This document shows positions 22,281 through 31,571 of a stretch of DNA of 64,000 nucleotides, piece by piece. This DNA comes from Amphiura filiformis (Eukaryota > Echinodermata > Ophiuroidea > Amphilepidida > Amphiuridae), in the NCBI RefSeq assembly GCF_039555335.1, contig NC_092642.1, positions 56,771,776-56,835,775 on the forward strand, read 5' to 3'. The notes beneath the pieces were generated by a model that saw only the letters and a list, made by a program, of their open reading frames with translations, was not told the DNA's origin and ran no database searches. The stretch's first letter is position 1, and each line of letters starts with the position of its first letter. The translations under genes and the position numbers were made by a program.

Positions 22281-23295
22281 TATATAAATATTTGAACCAG
22301 AACATCAATGTTTGCCTAGATATGCTTGATATTAAAAACAAAATTAAAAATGGAGCTTAATTAATTTTGAAAATAGAAATTGGCACAATAGTAAAATTTG
22401 AAGCCAGTGCCATAAAAACACCCACCCTACGCATTGTTGTGAAAAATCTGATTTTCCACTAGTGTATGGACTGGCCACTTCCAATCATGATCTAATGAAA
22501 CCTAGGTTTGCTTTCAAATAATACTAGAAAGTTAGAACAATCAATTAGCTACATAGTCATACCAAATTAAATTCATTATTATAAGTAAAAGTTAAGTTAT
22601 GGGAATTTATATCTCCCTACCCTTAATTTTGCCCTATTTTTGTGATTTTATGTGATTATACGTCCATATATAAAATGACCTGTAAAAAAGTGTTACCACA
22701 ATTTTAGACCAATACCTACTTAGCAGTGATCTAGAGGGTCCATACTAACTACCTATGGTGTCAAACCTTGTATGTAGTGGGGGTGAACGAACTCCTTATT
22801 TAGGGCCTTGTGTGATCTTGCTCCTGGACTAGTCGGGCGTGCCACCGCATTCCGCTGTACGCTCCCACAAAATAGGACCACCTCGGTCCCCGATCGGATG
22901 GTACGAAAATTTTTGCCAATAAACCGTTTTGAAAGGATCGCTCCTTGTCAATGTATCTGAAAATACTGCACACGTATTTTATTATGGGTTTAAGTTATCA
23001 AAACCGCATCATACCGATCAACCAGGCTTCCAAAAGAGAATGACCGAGAATAGGTATAGAAAAACTATACGGTGACCGAGAATAAGAGTTTAGTGACCGA
23101 GAATAGGAGTTGTCGCCAACTTTGACCTTTTGACCTTATACTTCCAATACAAGTTCAATGGGAGATGTCATGCAGGGTATGTTAAACGGGGTGTTGTGTG
23201 GAATGCACGTTCCCATATAGCTAACTTTTATAATCATTTACGCAAGAAATAGAGCGGGTTGTTTCTTAAGTGACCGAGAATAGGCGTATTTACCC

Positions 23296-23740
23296 TACTG
23301 CTATCCTGAACATAGTGGTACATCGCAAATAGGTCAAACTATACTTTTTTGGACTACTTAGGATGAGAGGAATACTTTGGTGTGGTTTTAAACTAAACTA
23401 TACCAAATTTGACCCCTGTATTACCCTTTAAATCTAAAATATGCCCCGATCAAGACACCATTAGTATTATTGGTGCCAAGATTGTACCAGCATTATTTGA
23501 TAAATTACAGCTCCAAGTGTTCTATATAAGTCTTGACAAAATGCACTTACATAAGTTCCTCAATATTTTTGCTCTGTACAAAGTGGATACCATTGTAAGT
23601 CTTAACCCTGGAATTGTGGGTACTTTTTGGGTCTCATATTGCTAAAGTATACACATTTAATATGACATACTTGACGAATCTTCCCAATAAAAACTCGGAG
23701 GGTGGATGCATTAATTTTGTAAAATTGCATTTATTTACGA
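23296..23740 (+). other. Flank repeat shared with 58785-59845
   Basis: gtggtacatcgcaaatagg through gacgaatcttcc matches both tandem copies at 58785 and 59314. It is the sequence just outside the fold-back right arm, so that element and its right flank were duplicated as a block. No gene seen. Confidence 0.75.
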
Positions 23741-24047
23741 ACCGCGAAAGACGGGTGACCGCTAGTAACATGAAATCGTCTGGGGATAAAATGACATAAT
23801 ATACGCATGCGTTGGATTGACTGCGTGTTTCGTCATACGCGCGTGATTGCTGTTCGCGTGTTGCGTCATACGCGCGTGATTGCTGTTCGCGTATTTGTCT
23901 TGACGCGTTTGTATCACAGTTACCTACTTTCATTGTGCGCACAAGATAAAATAAACAAAAGCACATTTCCGCACTATTTTGTCGTAAGTTGCGAAACACT
24001 GAGCTATTTTTGTCAGAGAAAAGAGAGATTTGGTGAAAGTTGTGAAA
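23741..24047 (+). promoter_or_regulatory. Putative promoter / 5' UTR of gene copy C
   Basis: Homologous to 9296-9540 but with a 33-bp tandem duplication: cgtcatacgcgcgtgattgc occurs at 23831 and again at 23864, the second preceded by ttg to give TTGCGTCA. The CpG-rich words are therefore doubled relative to copy B. Promoter role is inferred. Confidence 0.45.
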
Positions 24048-25540
24048 ATGCGTGATCAAATCATTGTATACAGTGAACCGGAACAGGTAAGTCAAAGTTG
24101 CAGACCAGAATAAAAATCTAACTGTGGTGCAGAACTTTTATTATTAGGGAAAATATATAGATTTTAATGACATTGCAGTGTTTCCCATATGGATGTACCA
24201 ACATAATGCCAACATTTCAACTCTGCATACAATATTTTGTTTTGTTACTTAATATTTTTAAATCATCTCGGGATTTTTGCCAGTACAATTTTTGGTTAAT
24301 TAGTTTTTCAGTTCATTTTTAATAGGCCCTATGGTTTGTGATATTTACGGATTTGCTTATAGGGTAAAAACTAAACAATGATGAGAAAGAACTTGAAAAT
24401 TTTAAAATAAAACATGATAGGGCCTATTATTCTGTGATATCGCAATTTCTTATTCTTAAAGCCATATTGTAACATTTACATAAAAATAGATTAGTATTTC
24501 TTTTACATAAAATGTTAGCTTTTACTGTCAGATATGTCCCTTTTTCGGCCGAACAAGTGAGGTAAAGCAAAGAAATGGGAATTTACTACCAGAGCCAATG
24601 CGTGTTACTCCGTCGGTCGTGCTACGGTACGGTCCTTTGGTGTGTGTGTGTATGACCGTCCCGCACGCCATTTATTTAAAATCTCGGATTTTGACAAAAC
24701 TACAGCAAGTCTTGATTTTTGCAGGGTATCTTAGTTTACTAAAGTACATTACAATCGTGTTCAAAACAGAATTTAAAAAAATATTGAGGGCGTCCTTCTC
24801 AGCAACAGTCCCAGACAAACGAGAACGTATGTCTATGGCAACAGTTACAATATGGCTTTCAATTGTAAAACCGAGTTGGGTGCCCATCCTGGGTAAGATC
24901 GGATAAATAAACTTACAATTTAGGTCATCTGCGTGTATAATGAAAATAAGATCTCGAATTCATCTAACATGCACACAAACAAGTCTGGCCAAAATATTAT
25001 ATAATAAACTTTGAATGTAGGTCTTGAATTCAAAAACAACCTCATATTCTACAAAGGTCAAAGTTGAGTCTGATATTGTTCAATTTGGCCTGTTGAACTA
25101 TACAATTGCATTGAGACTATGCCAAATAAACATCATCACACCCTATAACGCCTTGTAACTACTTGTAATTTGTTTTTACTACATTAACATTTTGAATTAT
25201 TTTTATTCACAATATTCATCTCGGTTTTTTTTCTTTTTACATATGCTGTTACCATGGTTACAGAAGTGTTTCCCACGTTTGAGGTTAGTATTTGAATTTG
25301 TTTAAAATTTGAAATCAGCATTATTAGAAATACTAAATAATTAACATTTAGAGCGAGGTACATTTTTGGTGTAACTTTCTATGGTTCGCTCCGATGAAAT
25401 GAAATTTCTTTAAAAACAATTAAGTTTTGTACGATTTGGTTCAAATATACGATCTAATTTCGACTTTGTTTTGTTTTCATGCATTACAGGAGGTTCTTAT
25501 CGGCAGTTACTATGTTATGCTTGCACAAAAGCAGCTATGA
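24048..25540 (+). other. Copy C: exon 1 and overlapping upstream open frame
   Basis: Exon 1 coding part 24048-24086 (donor CAG|gtaagt) joined to exon 2 from 25490 gives the same 29-codon upstream frame as copy B, ending at the TGA at 25538-25540, past the main ATG at 25512. One silent and one Asp-to-Glu change from copy B. Intron 1 lacks the Helitron and TTAA MITE of copy B. Confidence 0.45.
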
Positions 25541-26193
25541 GCTACCCAACCAAAGGGTCACCCCATCGGGGTTTAATTATGAGGAAGTTAAAGTATCCTC
25601 CTGCCACATGCCACGTTGTACAAATCTGCCTGATCTGGTGAGTACAATCACGGTAGTAATAGTTCATCAATGCACATAAGTTGCTGATAGCTACTTCATC
25701 AATGCCCACATAGAAGATGGCTTCTTCATCAATGCCAATATATAGCTACTTCATCAATGCACAAATCAGTATTAGATAGCTACTTCATCAATGCCCATAA
25801 TCGGTAGTAGATAATTACTTCATCAATACCCATATCAGTGATAGATAGCTACTTCATCAATGCCAATATCAGTGGTAGATAGATTAGTTTGCCACAAAAT
25901 AATTAAATAAATTTGGTTTGTATCTACAATATAGGCCTACAGTTTATTGGAAGGGTAGGCCTATCTTTGATATCGGTTTTTCTTCCGTTCCGCAGGTGCC
26001 GATAAAGGCTAAAAAGAGTGTCTCATTTTACGAGTACGTCAGAGTACGCCATTTTGAGGTTGAAGACACGAAAGAAGAAGCTTTGCTGAAATGGAAGATT
26101 ATGTCGATAGTTTATGATGAAGACATTGATGATTATAATTATGAAGAGGATGAAGATATGAAGGAACTACTTGATGAAATCAATAATTGGTAG
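25512..26193 (+). CDS. Copy C: small spliced gene, 107-aa acidic-tailed protein, function unknown
   Basis: Coding part 25512-25637 and 25996-26193, phase 0, with the same splice sites as copy B (ttacag / gtgagt; ttccgcag). The protein is the same length, keeps the K-S-V-S-F motif at residues 49-53 and the I-N-N-W end, and differs at three positions (Met for Arg in the Cys patch; Asp for Glu twice in the acidic tail). All exon sequence is aligned without indels, whereas the introns carry indels, which supports coding function. Family not recognised; an RVxF-type PP1-binding role is a hypothesis. A poly(A) signal lies at 26333. Confidence 0.6.
25665..25885 (+). repeat. 34-bp minisatellite in intron 2 of copy C
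   Basis: Same unit as 12690-12968, about six copies; copy number differs from copy B. Confidence 0.82.
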
Positions 26194-26332
26194 TGATCTG
26201 CCGGAGTGACTGATACTAGTGATAGAGAAAACTTCAGTAAAAATAAACTATACCGACACAGAAAGACAGAAATCAACAGGACCGGGGGGTGTTCACCATG
26301 CAGAATGTGTATATAGTTCCGTCACAAATTTC

Positions 26333-26338
26333 AATAAA
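26333..26338 (+). terminator. Poly(A) signal AATAAA, copy C
   Basis: AATAAA 140 bases after the stop codon, in the conserved 3' UTR. Confidence 0.65.
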
Positions 26339-26404
26339 ATAATTGTTAATCTTTTAAAGTATTTATGTGATATTACTGATTTTTTATTTTAATTATTGCT
26401 AGTA

Positions 26405-26665
26405 AAGTGTTATGGATAATTGAAATATTCTACAGGGTGGTAAAAAAAGAACTTTACACAATTTGAAAGCTTAAATATCTCAGAGTATAGCCATTCCCAC
26501 TATTGTTATTCTAAATATATATTTTTTCTAAGAATATGTGGTGAAATAATTAGAGGAAAAGAAGCTAAATTAACAAAATGGCAGTACTTTTACGTCAGAG
26601 GGTCAAAATCACTTTGTCCAAAGGTAATTCAATTAGATTGAATGCCAGCTGTATAAGCTATCTAC
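26405..26665 (+). other. Duplicated 3' flank of copy C
   Basis: Matches 3521-3774 and 13465-13720. It reaches the first satellite monomer (gctgtataagctatct) and is then cut off by a palindromic element, so copy C lacks a fold-back element. Confidence 0.7.
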
Positions 26666-26682
26666 ACTCATAAAAATTGTTC

Positions 26683-27176
26683 GTTGGCATTACTCAGTAA
26701 GTTGAGGTAAGTCGTTGCGTCAACTTTCCGAGTAATGCCAACGCGTACAATTTTGAGTAACGCTGACTAGATATCTTTATGTTGGTCGCACTCATTTGCA
26801 CTTACTTTATTGAGTTGTTACAACTCAGAAAATGAAACTAGGTTAGCATAATTTTCTAGAGGTGTGCTATAGTATACAAAATTTTGCACTGATTACAAAA
26901 ATAAATATTTGAATACTGCTAATTGTGCAGAAAATGATCCAATTACGTGAATTAAGTAACAAAGTACCAAATTGGAATAACTCAAAACAATAAGTACCAG
27001 TAACTTAATATGAACGAGTTACATCAACTTACATGTTGAGTTACAATAACTCAACTAATTGGTTCTTTGAACCTTGTTTATTTTTCTAAGTTCCCTGAAC
27101 TTGAATTCAGAAGTTGGCATTACTTAAAAAGTTGACGCAACGACTTTAATACATCAACTTTTTAAGTAATGCCAAC
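26683..27176. mobile_element. Palindrome-of-palindromes element
   Basis: Each end is itself a palindrome: 26683-26742 opens gttggcattact and closes agtaatgccaac, and 27113-27176 repeats this with gtcgttgcgtcaact inverted between the two ends. The middle is AT-rich with gagttacatcaactt-type words. It interrupts satellite at about 26662. Target duplication not resolved. Confidence 0.6.
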
Positions 27177-27179
27177 AAA

Positions 27180-28425
27180 GTTGACTAGTTGACGGAACTT
27201 TTTCAGCTTTTTCAGCATTTTCGCCAGCCCATTCGGGGCTGGATCTGTTTCAGGTTTGGGGTCAGTTTACTCAAGAGATTATATTTTAGTGGTATTGGAA
27301 TGATTTTTTTTTTTTACTTTTTGTGGTTAAATTTTTTTTAAATATTTTAATTCGATTTGTTAGGAAAAGTAAGTATGTTTTGCCGTTTCAACGAACGAAA
27401 ACGAGTGAGTATTACCAAAGTTATGTTTGAATTAATATGACTTTAAAAGTTTTAGGTATAGGCCTAAAATGTAACAATAATAGTTAATATACAGCATCAT
27501 ATGGTCAGCAGAAGAAAAGTATGTCATTTCAGTGTCTTTGACCCGGTATAGCATAATTATCAACATACTTTTAAAGTATGATGTTTTGCATAGACTTTTT
27601 GTATCGAGTTTGGTGATAAATTACGTGTTCGTAACTATAAAAATATTTGTCAACTTGTGAATCAAATGTGAATTAGGAAATATATTGCATTATATCCTAA
27701 CAATTTTGATTAACCTTTTGCGTGGTTCGCAAATAATTTTAAGAATTTTTGCAATTTTTAGGAAATATCCCACCCAGTTATGTATCACCACGTGGTCATT
27801 TTAATTCAAGGGCTTATACCACTAAATCAGACTTCTGCCAGCTTCTGCCCAAGTTTATCAGTCATATAGTGCCATCTTTACATTCAAAATGTGACAAATT
27901 GATATAATATTAGCAATTTTAGTGTTCAAAATCGTGTTTAAATACAATTTCTTATTGTGAATGTCACACAGGTTAAAAAGAAACGGGAATATTCGGGCAA
28001 TATTTAAGACTATCTGCGCATGAATACACAAGGGAAAAATGTAGTTAGCAGTCGTCAAATCGGTCTTTTATGTATCGCTGATTTTCTCAACAAGTAGCCG
28101 AGCAATGTTAAAGCTAATGCATACCATGGTATGCAAAATGTTCTTCTCTAAGATGATATACATAATTTATACTTTAAAACTGGGAAAATATCTACTTTTG
28201 CACATAAACGTGAACTCTACTTTCATAACTTTGCGTGTATAAAATCAATGCGAAGAAGGTTTTTGTGGTGTGTTCTCTTTATCATCACACAGCTTGTCTC
28301 CCTTCGCAATGATGAAAATTTCCACACGACGGTGTCGCTATTACGCTGAGCGAACGGTAGTGTGTTGTTTTGCAGTGTATTCGAAAACATTTCATTTTCT
28401 CAAAATTTTTGAGAATCTATTACAG
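27180..28425. other. AT-rich sequence, no gene recognised
   Basis: Appears single-copy within the window. A small palindrome (gcataccatggtatgc) lies near 28120. CpG content rises after 28280. Confidence 0.35.
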
Positions 28426-28470
28426 TCAAGCCAGAGAAGTAATTGGTGTGGTTGATGCATTCCTAGCCAG
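28426..28470 (+). CDS. Possible 45-nt exon, unassigned
   Basis: Bounded by ctattacag and ccag|gtaagcg. One frame is open (Q-A-R-E-V-I-G-V-V-D-A-F-L-A) with one base left at the start and two at the end. It does not join in phase to the exon at 36568, so either another exon lies between or the two are unrelated. It could also be a 5' UTR end. Confidence 0.25.
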
Positions 28471-28599
28471 GTAAGCGTTTGAGTTTCTTTGCAAATTAGC
28501 TATTTTAAGCTCAGTATCATGTCATGCAATGCATGACATGGACATGGTACATTGTGTACAGCTATGTACATGTACAGTACACCCATCGTATGGCTCGAC

Positions 28600-29298
28600 A
28601 TTACACAATTGTCACACTATGTCAGGCTGACGAGGCTGTGTCAGTGTTCATTCAATTGAAAATGTATCCTTGCTCGAGAAGTCAAGTCACAAATTTGTGC
28701 ACCGCAGTGACCGATGAGCTTCACATTCGAGGCTACACTGGATTTCAGAAAACAACGTCAACGGCAATCCCCTTGGCTTGCTCAGATTGGTGCGAGCGCC
28801 CTGTTAATGGTCGACGTACGCGGAACTTTGTGTTCACTTCAAGGGCGCCGATCTGCAATGAGTAACGATATGGTCGCAACCTTCGCAATGCGCATAAATT
28901 CACCCAACTGCGGTTCAGAACCTCTCGCTTCCAAAATAGTCCCATACCATACTTTGTGGACCTGCTAAACAAGTAATATGTAATTTTTCTTTTTTATTCA
29001 TGTGCTCATTGTATCCTGCATGCACGGTGGCCGTGCAATCACCCCCTTTTCTGAAGTGTATTATGCAATGTGTTTCTTTCCTTTTCTTTTTATTTATTAT
29101 TATTTAATGATACTATTTTACAAGTGCAATATTAGTTTCTGTAAATGAAATTTTATACCATTTTATGTGTTTTATAGATGTTATTCTTTAAAAAAATATT
29201 GTTGAATGTTTGTTTTTATCTTTGTAAATTTATCATGTAATTTGACCTTCGGGTCACCTTTTGATAATAAAATATGAATATGAATATGAATAATATAT
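28600..29298 (+). mobile_element. 5'-truncated LINE (CR1/L2/Jockey-like) 3' end
   Basis: Codons 28866-28973 read R-Y-G-R-N-L-R-N-A-H-K-F... R-T-S-R-F-Q-N-S-P-I-P-Y-F-V-D-L-L-N-K, then TAA. This fits the conserved C-terminus of ORF2 in CR1/L2/Jockey-type retrotransposons (LR...RT.RF..S..P..V..LN). A 3' UTR follows with gaccttcgggtcacctt and an AATAAA, then a tatgaatatgaata microsatellite tail, typical of such LINE ends. An in-frame stop at 28863 and no recognisable upstream RT show a dead copy. The 5' border is uncertain. Confidence 0.75.
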
Positions 29299-29637
29299 GA
29301 TGCACAATCAGCTAATCAGATTATCTGTCTGTTGATACGATTCAGCCAATCAGTACCCCACCTCCGTAAATACATGTACTCAAGACTGTGCACACGCTCT
29401 CAAAATGTAAACAAGTGACATTCATACATTTGTGCTATATAACAGCGCTGCGATTGGTCAAGAGCCGGGCATATTCAGCGCTCATACATTCACACTATGT
29501 AACGGTATGTGATTGGTGTCCCGGATCGCCAGGTAGGAAAAATAAGGAAAATCATGATTTTTGATATACGGTAATGTTGCTTGTACGCTTTTTGTTATTA
29601 TTTTTATGAAATAAGAATCACAAAATGTACTGGTACA
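29299..29637. other. Spacer, nothing recognised
   Basis: Unique-looking sequence between the LINE tail and the TIR element; no exon seen. Confidence 0.35.
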
Positions 29638-29643
29638 TGTATG

Positions 29644-31499
29644 TGGTCATTTTCACGGTAAAGGGTGTAACTTTGGATTTTTAACATTTTAATCCGTAGT
29701 GTTCTAATAAAGCCACAGAATTCCATGATTTTTGGCCACATAAGTCATCTAGTTAGCTGCTACCTTGGGTAGCATAATCAGCTTTGGGAGTTACTGTGCT
29801 CAGTTTTAGCAGGCTTAAATGTACTTAATATTGCCATTTTGAAAAACTATAAAAACAGTAACATTTTTGTAAAACCCTGTGTTTTCTTCAGTTAGTTCAT
29901 GGATAATTTTTCTTATCCTGAAAGTACAGTCATATGTTCAGTAAACACTGCCACATTAGATTTAATTGTGAACAGCCCTGTATTTTTGAGAACCGGACTT
30001 CGATATTTGTCGTTTCGGAGGCTTCATTTTCCGTTAACAATTGTTAACAAACTTTGTGGGTGTAGATTTGGTTCATAATTCTTGGTTATTTCTTCACTTC
30101 TTCTTGATTCATAACAGTTGTTATCTTAACTTGAAATGGGTAACAAAAATTAGTCGATTTGCAAGCTTTTAAAATTTTTATAAAATCTTGACTTCAAAGA
30201 GCCGTGTTTCCGTTAACTTTTTGAAGCCTCCGAAACAAACTGTTCAGCAAGCTTGTGCAAATATAAATAAAAGAGCTCATCCAATCTATTTATCAAAATG
30301 TAGCAAAGTAGAACCTCAAGTCACATGTTTTTAAATCGTGGAGATATATATCACCGTTTGAAAATGGGACCCAATACAAACTTTCCGTTAACAATTGAAG
30401 CCTCCGAAACAAATGAAGCCTCCGAAACAACAATAAGATTAATTATCATCTATGCATATCTAAATTGGTGTGTTTCATACTGATATCTGCATTGTAATTA
30501 TTACTTGACATGTGCAGAATGTCATAAATTAAAAAAAAATTTGACATTATGGTTAATGTTTGAAAAATATACTGATACCCAAAAAAGCCTGTTTCGGAGG
30601 CTTCACATGCAAAAAACACCATACTTATCAAATGGATGAAAAAATTAACATGTGATAAATCTACAATATCTGCCGCATAGAATCATTGATTCAATATACA
30701 CAAGAAAATAACAGCTTAGATGATCCCAACACTGTTGTTTTCAAAAAACTACTTCTGCAATGTTTAACAATTGTTAACATGAAGCCTCCAAACAAAAAAA
30801 ATGACTTGCTGTGATAATTTAATTTTTGTCACAACTGAAATTCAATACTTAGAAGCAAAGCATGAAAATTGGTAATTGTGATATTTTTTACCTATTTTTT
30901 ATGTCAACTTGTAGTGGTTAGCCAAATATTTTACTTTTATGATCACCTGTGTTGTTAACTGAAGCCTCCAAACACAAATCGCTTGAATTGCCAATTCTAA
31001 AAATAACTCCAATTTCTGTGAAACTTGGCTGGGAGGTTCCTTTCATCAAGTAGTATTTGTACATGAAGTTAGACATTCAAATTATTTTAGGAACCCAATT
31101 AAAACTTAAAAATATGTTTAAGGTTTGGAAATTTCCATTGTAAATGACACTTGATGTTAAAAATTTTCAAAACTGCAATTACAAACATAGCAAAACATGG
31201 TATAAAATTTAACTTATATCTGTTGACTAACTTTGGAATGGGATTTCACATGTATTCCAGCTTTCATGTCATAATTTTCTGAGGTTATGTAAAATACATT
31301 TTTTCTTAGATTTTAACCAAAATGTTATGGAAATGTCAAATTTTTTATTAGAAATCAAAAGGTTTAAGCCTTGAAACATTATTTTACTGGAATTTAAGTT
31401 GCTTCTAAGCATGATTTCAGTAAACAGAAACATATTTAAGTGGTTTGAAATTTTGACCCAAAAAATCAAAAGTTACACCCTTTACTGTGAAAATGACCA
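29644..31499. mobile_element. 1.86-kb TIR element with seven copies of a 15-bp motif
   Basis: Ends TGGTCATTTTCACGGTAAAG / mirror, with 37 of 39 terminal bases matching inverted. Flanked by TGTATG at 29638-29643 and 31500-31505 (possibly 8 bp with one mismatch if the TIR starts at GGTC). The word TGAAGCCTCCGAAAC or its complement occurs at 30012, 30222, 30396, 30414 and 30591, and a form lacking the G at 30780 and 30960, often next to GTTAAC. No protein is encoded. The superfamily is unclear; 6-8-bp duplications and dispersed internal motifs fit hAT or P-like elements. Confidence 0.8.
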
Positions 31500-31509
31500 T
31501 GTATGAACT

Positions 31510-31571
31510 GGGTTCATTCATATATTTTCATGACTAAAACCATTTAGTCATGAAAATATATGAATGAACCC
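31510..31571. repeat. Perfect 29-bp stem hairpin
   Basis: Arms 31510-31538 and 31543-31571 are exact complements around a four-base loop (acca). It starts four bases after the target duplication of the preceding element. Related aatgaacccctaattc words recur near 31770. Confidence 0.85.

Larger units (their letters stand above)
20130..22680 (+). repeat. ~200-bp tandem repeat, about seven copies
   Basis: Units contain tagaaagttagaacaatcaa, ccaaaatgaattcatt and tcccctaccccttaatattg. Copies lie near 20170, 21075, 21283, 21485, 21672, 21887 and 22526. The array is interrupted by an AACGTT MITE (20330-21022) and by unrelated sequence at about 22050-22500. Copies are diverged, so this array is older than the 150-bp core at 16230. 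Confidence 0.82.
18503..23295. mobile_element. 4.8-kb TA-flanked element with repeated terminal motif
   Basis: Left end GGGTCAATACGCCTATTCTC and right end its mirror (25 of 26 bases over the full TIR), flanked by TA at 18501-18502 and 23296-23297. The homologous uninterrupted sequence at 58755-58790 (gcagataacttaatatactc) is the empty site. The word CCTATTCTCGGTCA recurs at 18515, 18532 and 18929 and inverted at 18894, 23041, 23073, 23094 and 23271, clustered at both ends. The interior is tandem repeats and an AACGTT MITE; no transposase frame is recognised. TA duplication suggests Tc1/mariner mobilisation; the family is unknown to me. Confidence 0.82.

Noticed and set aside
22102..22287. Pro/His/Thr-rich 61-codon frame
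   Set aside because: Reflects the C/A-rich low-complexity tract.
24598..24906. 102-codon frame in intron 1 of copy C ending near a donor-like gtaaga
   Set aside because: The homologous stretch in copy B (11160-11360) has a ~35-bp deletion and several stops, so it is not conserved as coding.
28524..28865. 113-codon open frame as an independent gene
   Set aside because: Same frame as, and directly upstream of, the LINE C-terminus at 28866. More likely decayed LINE sequence; no family recognised.
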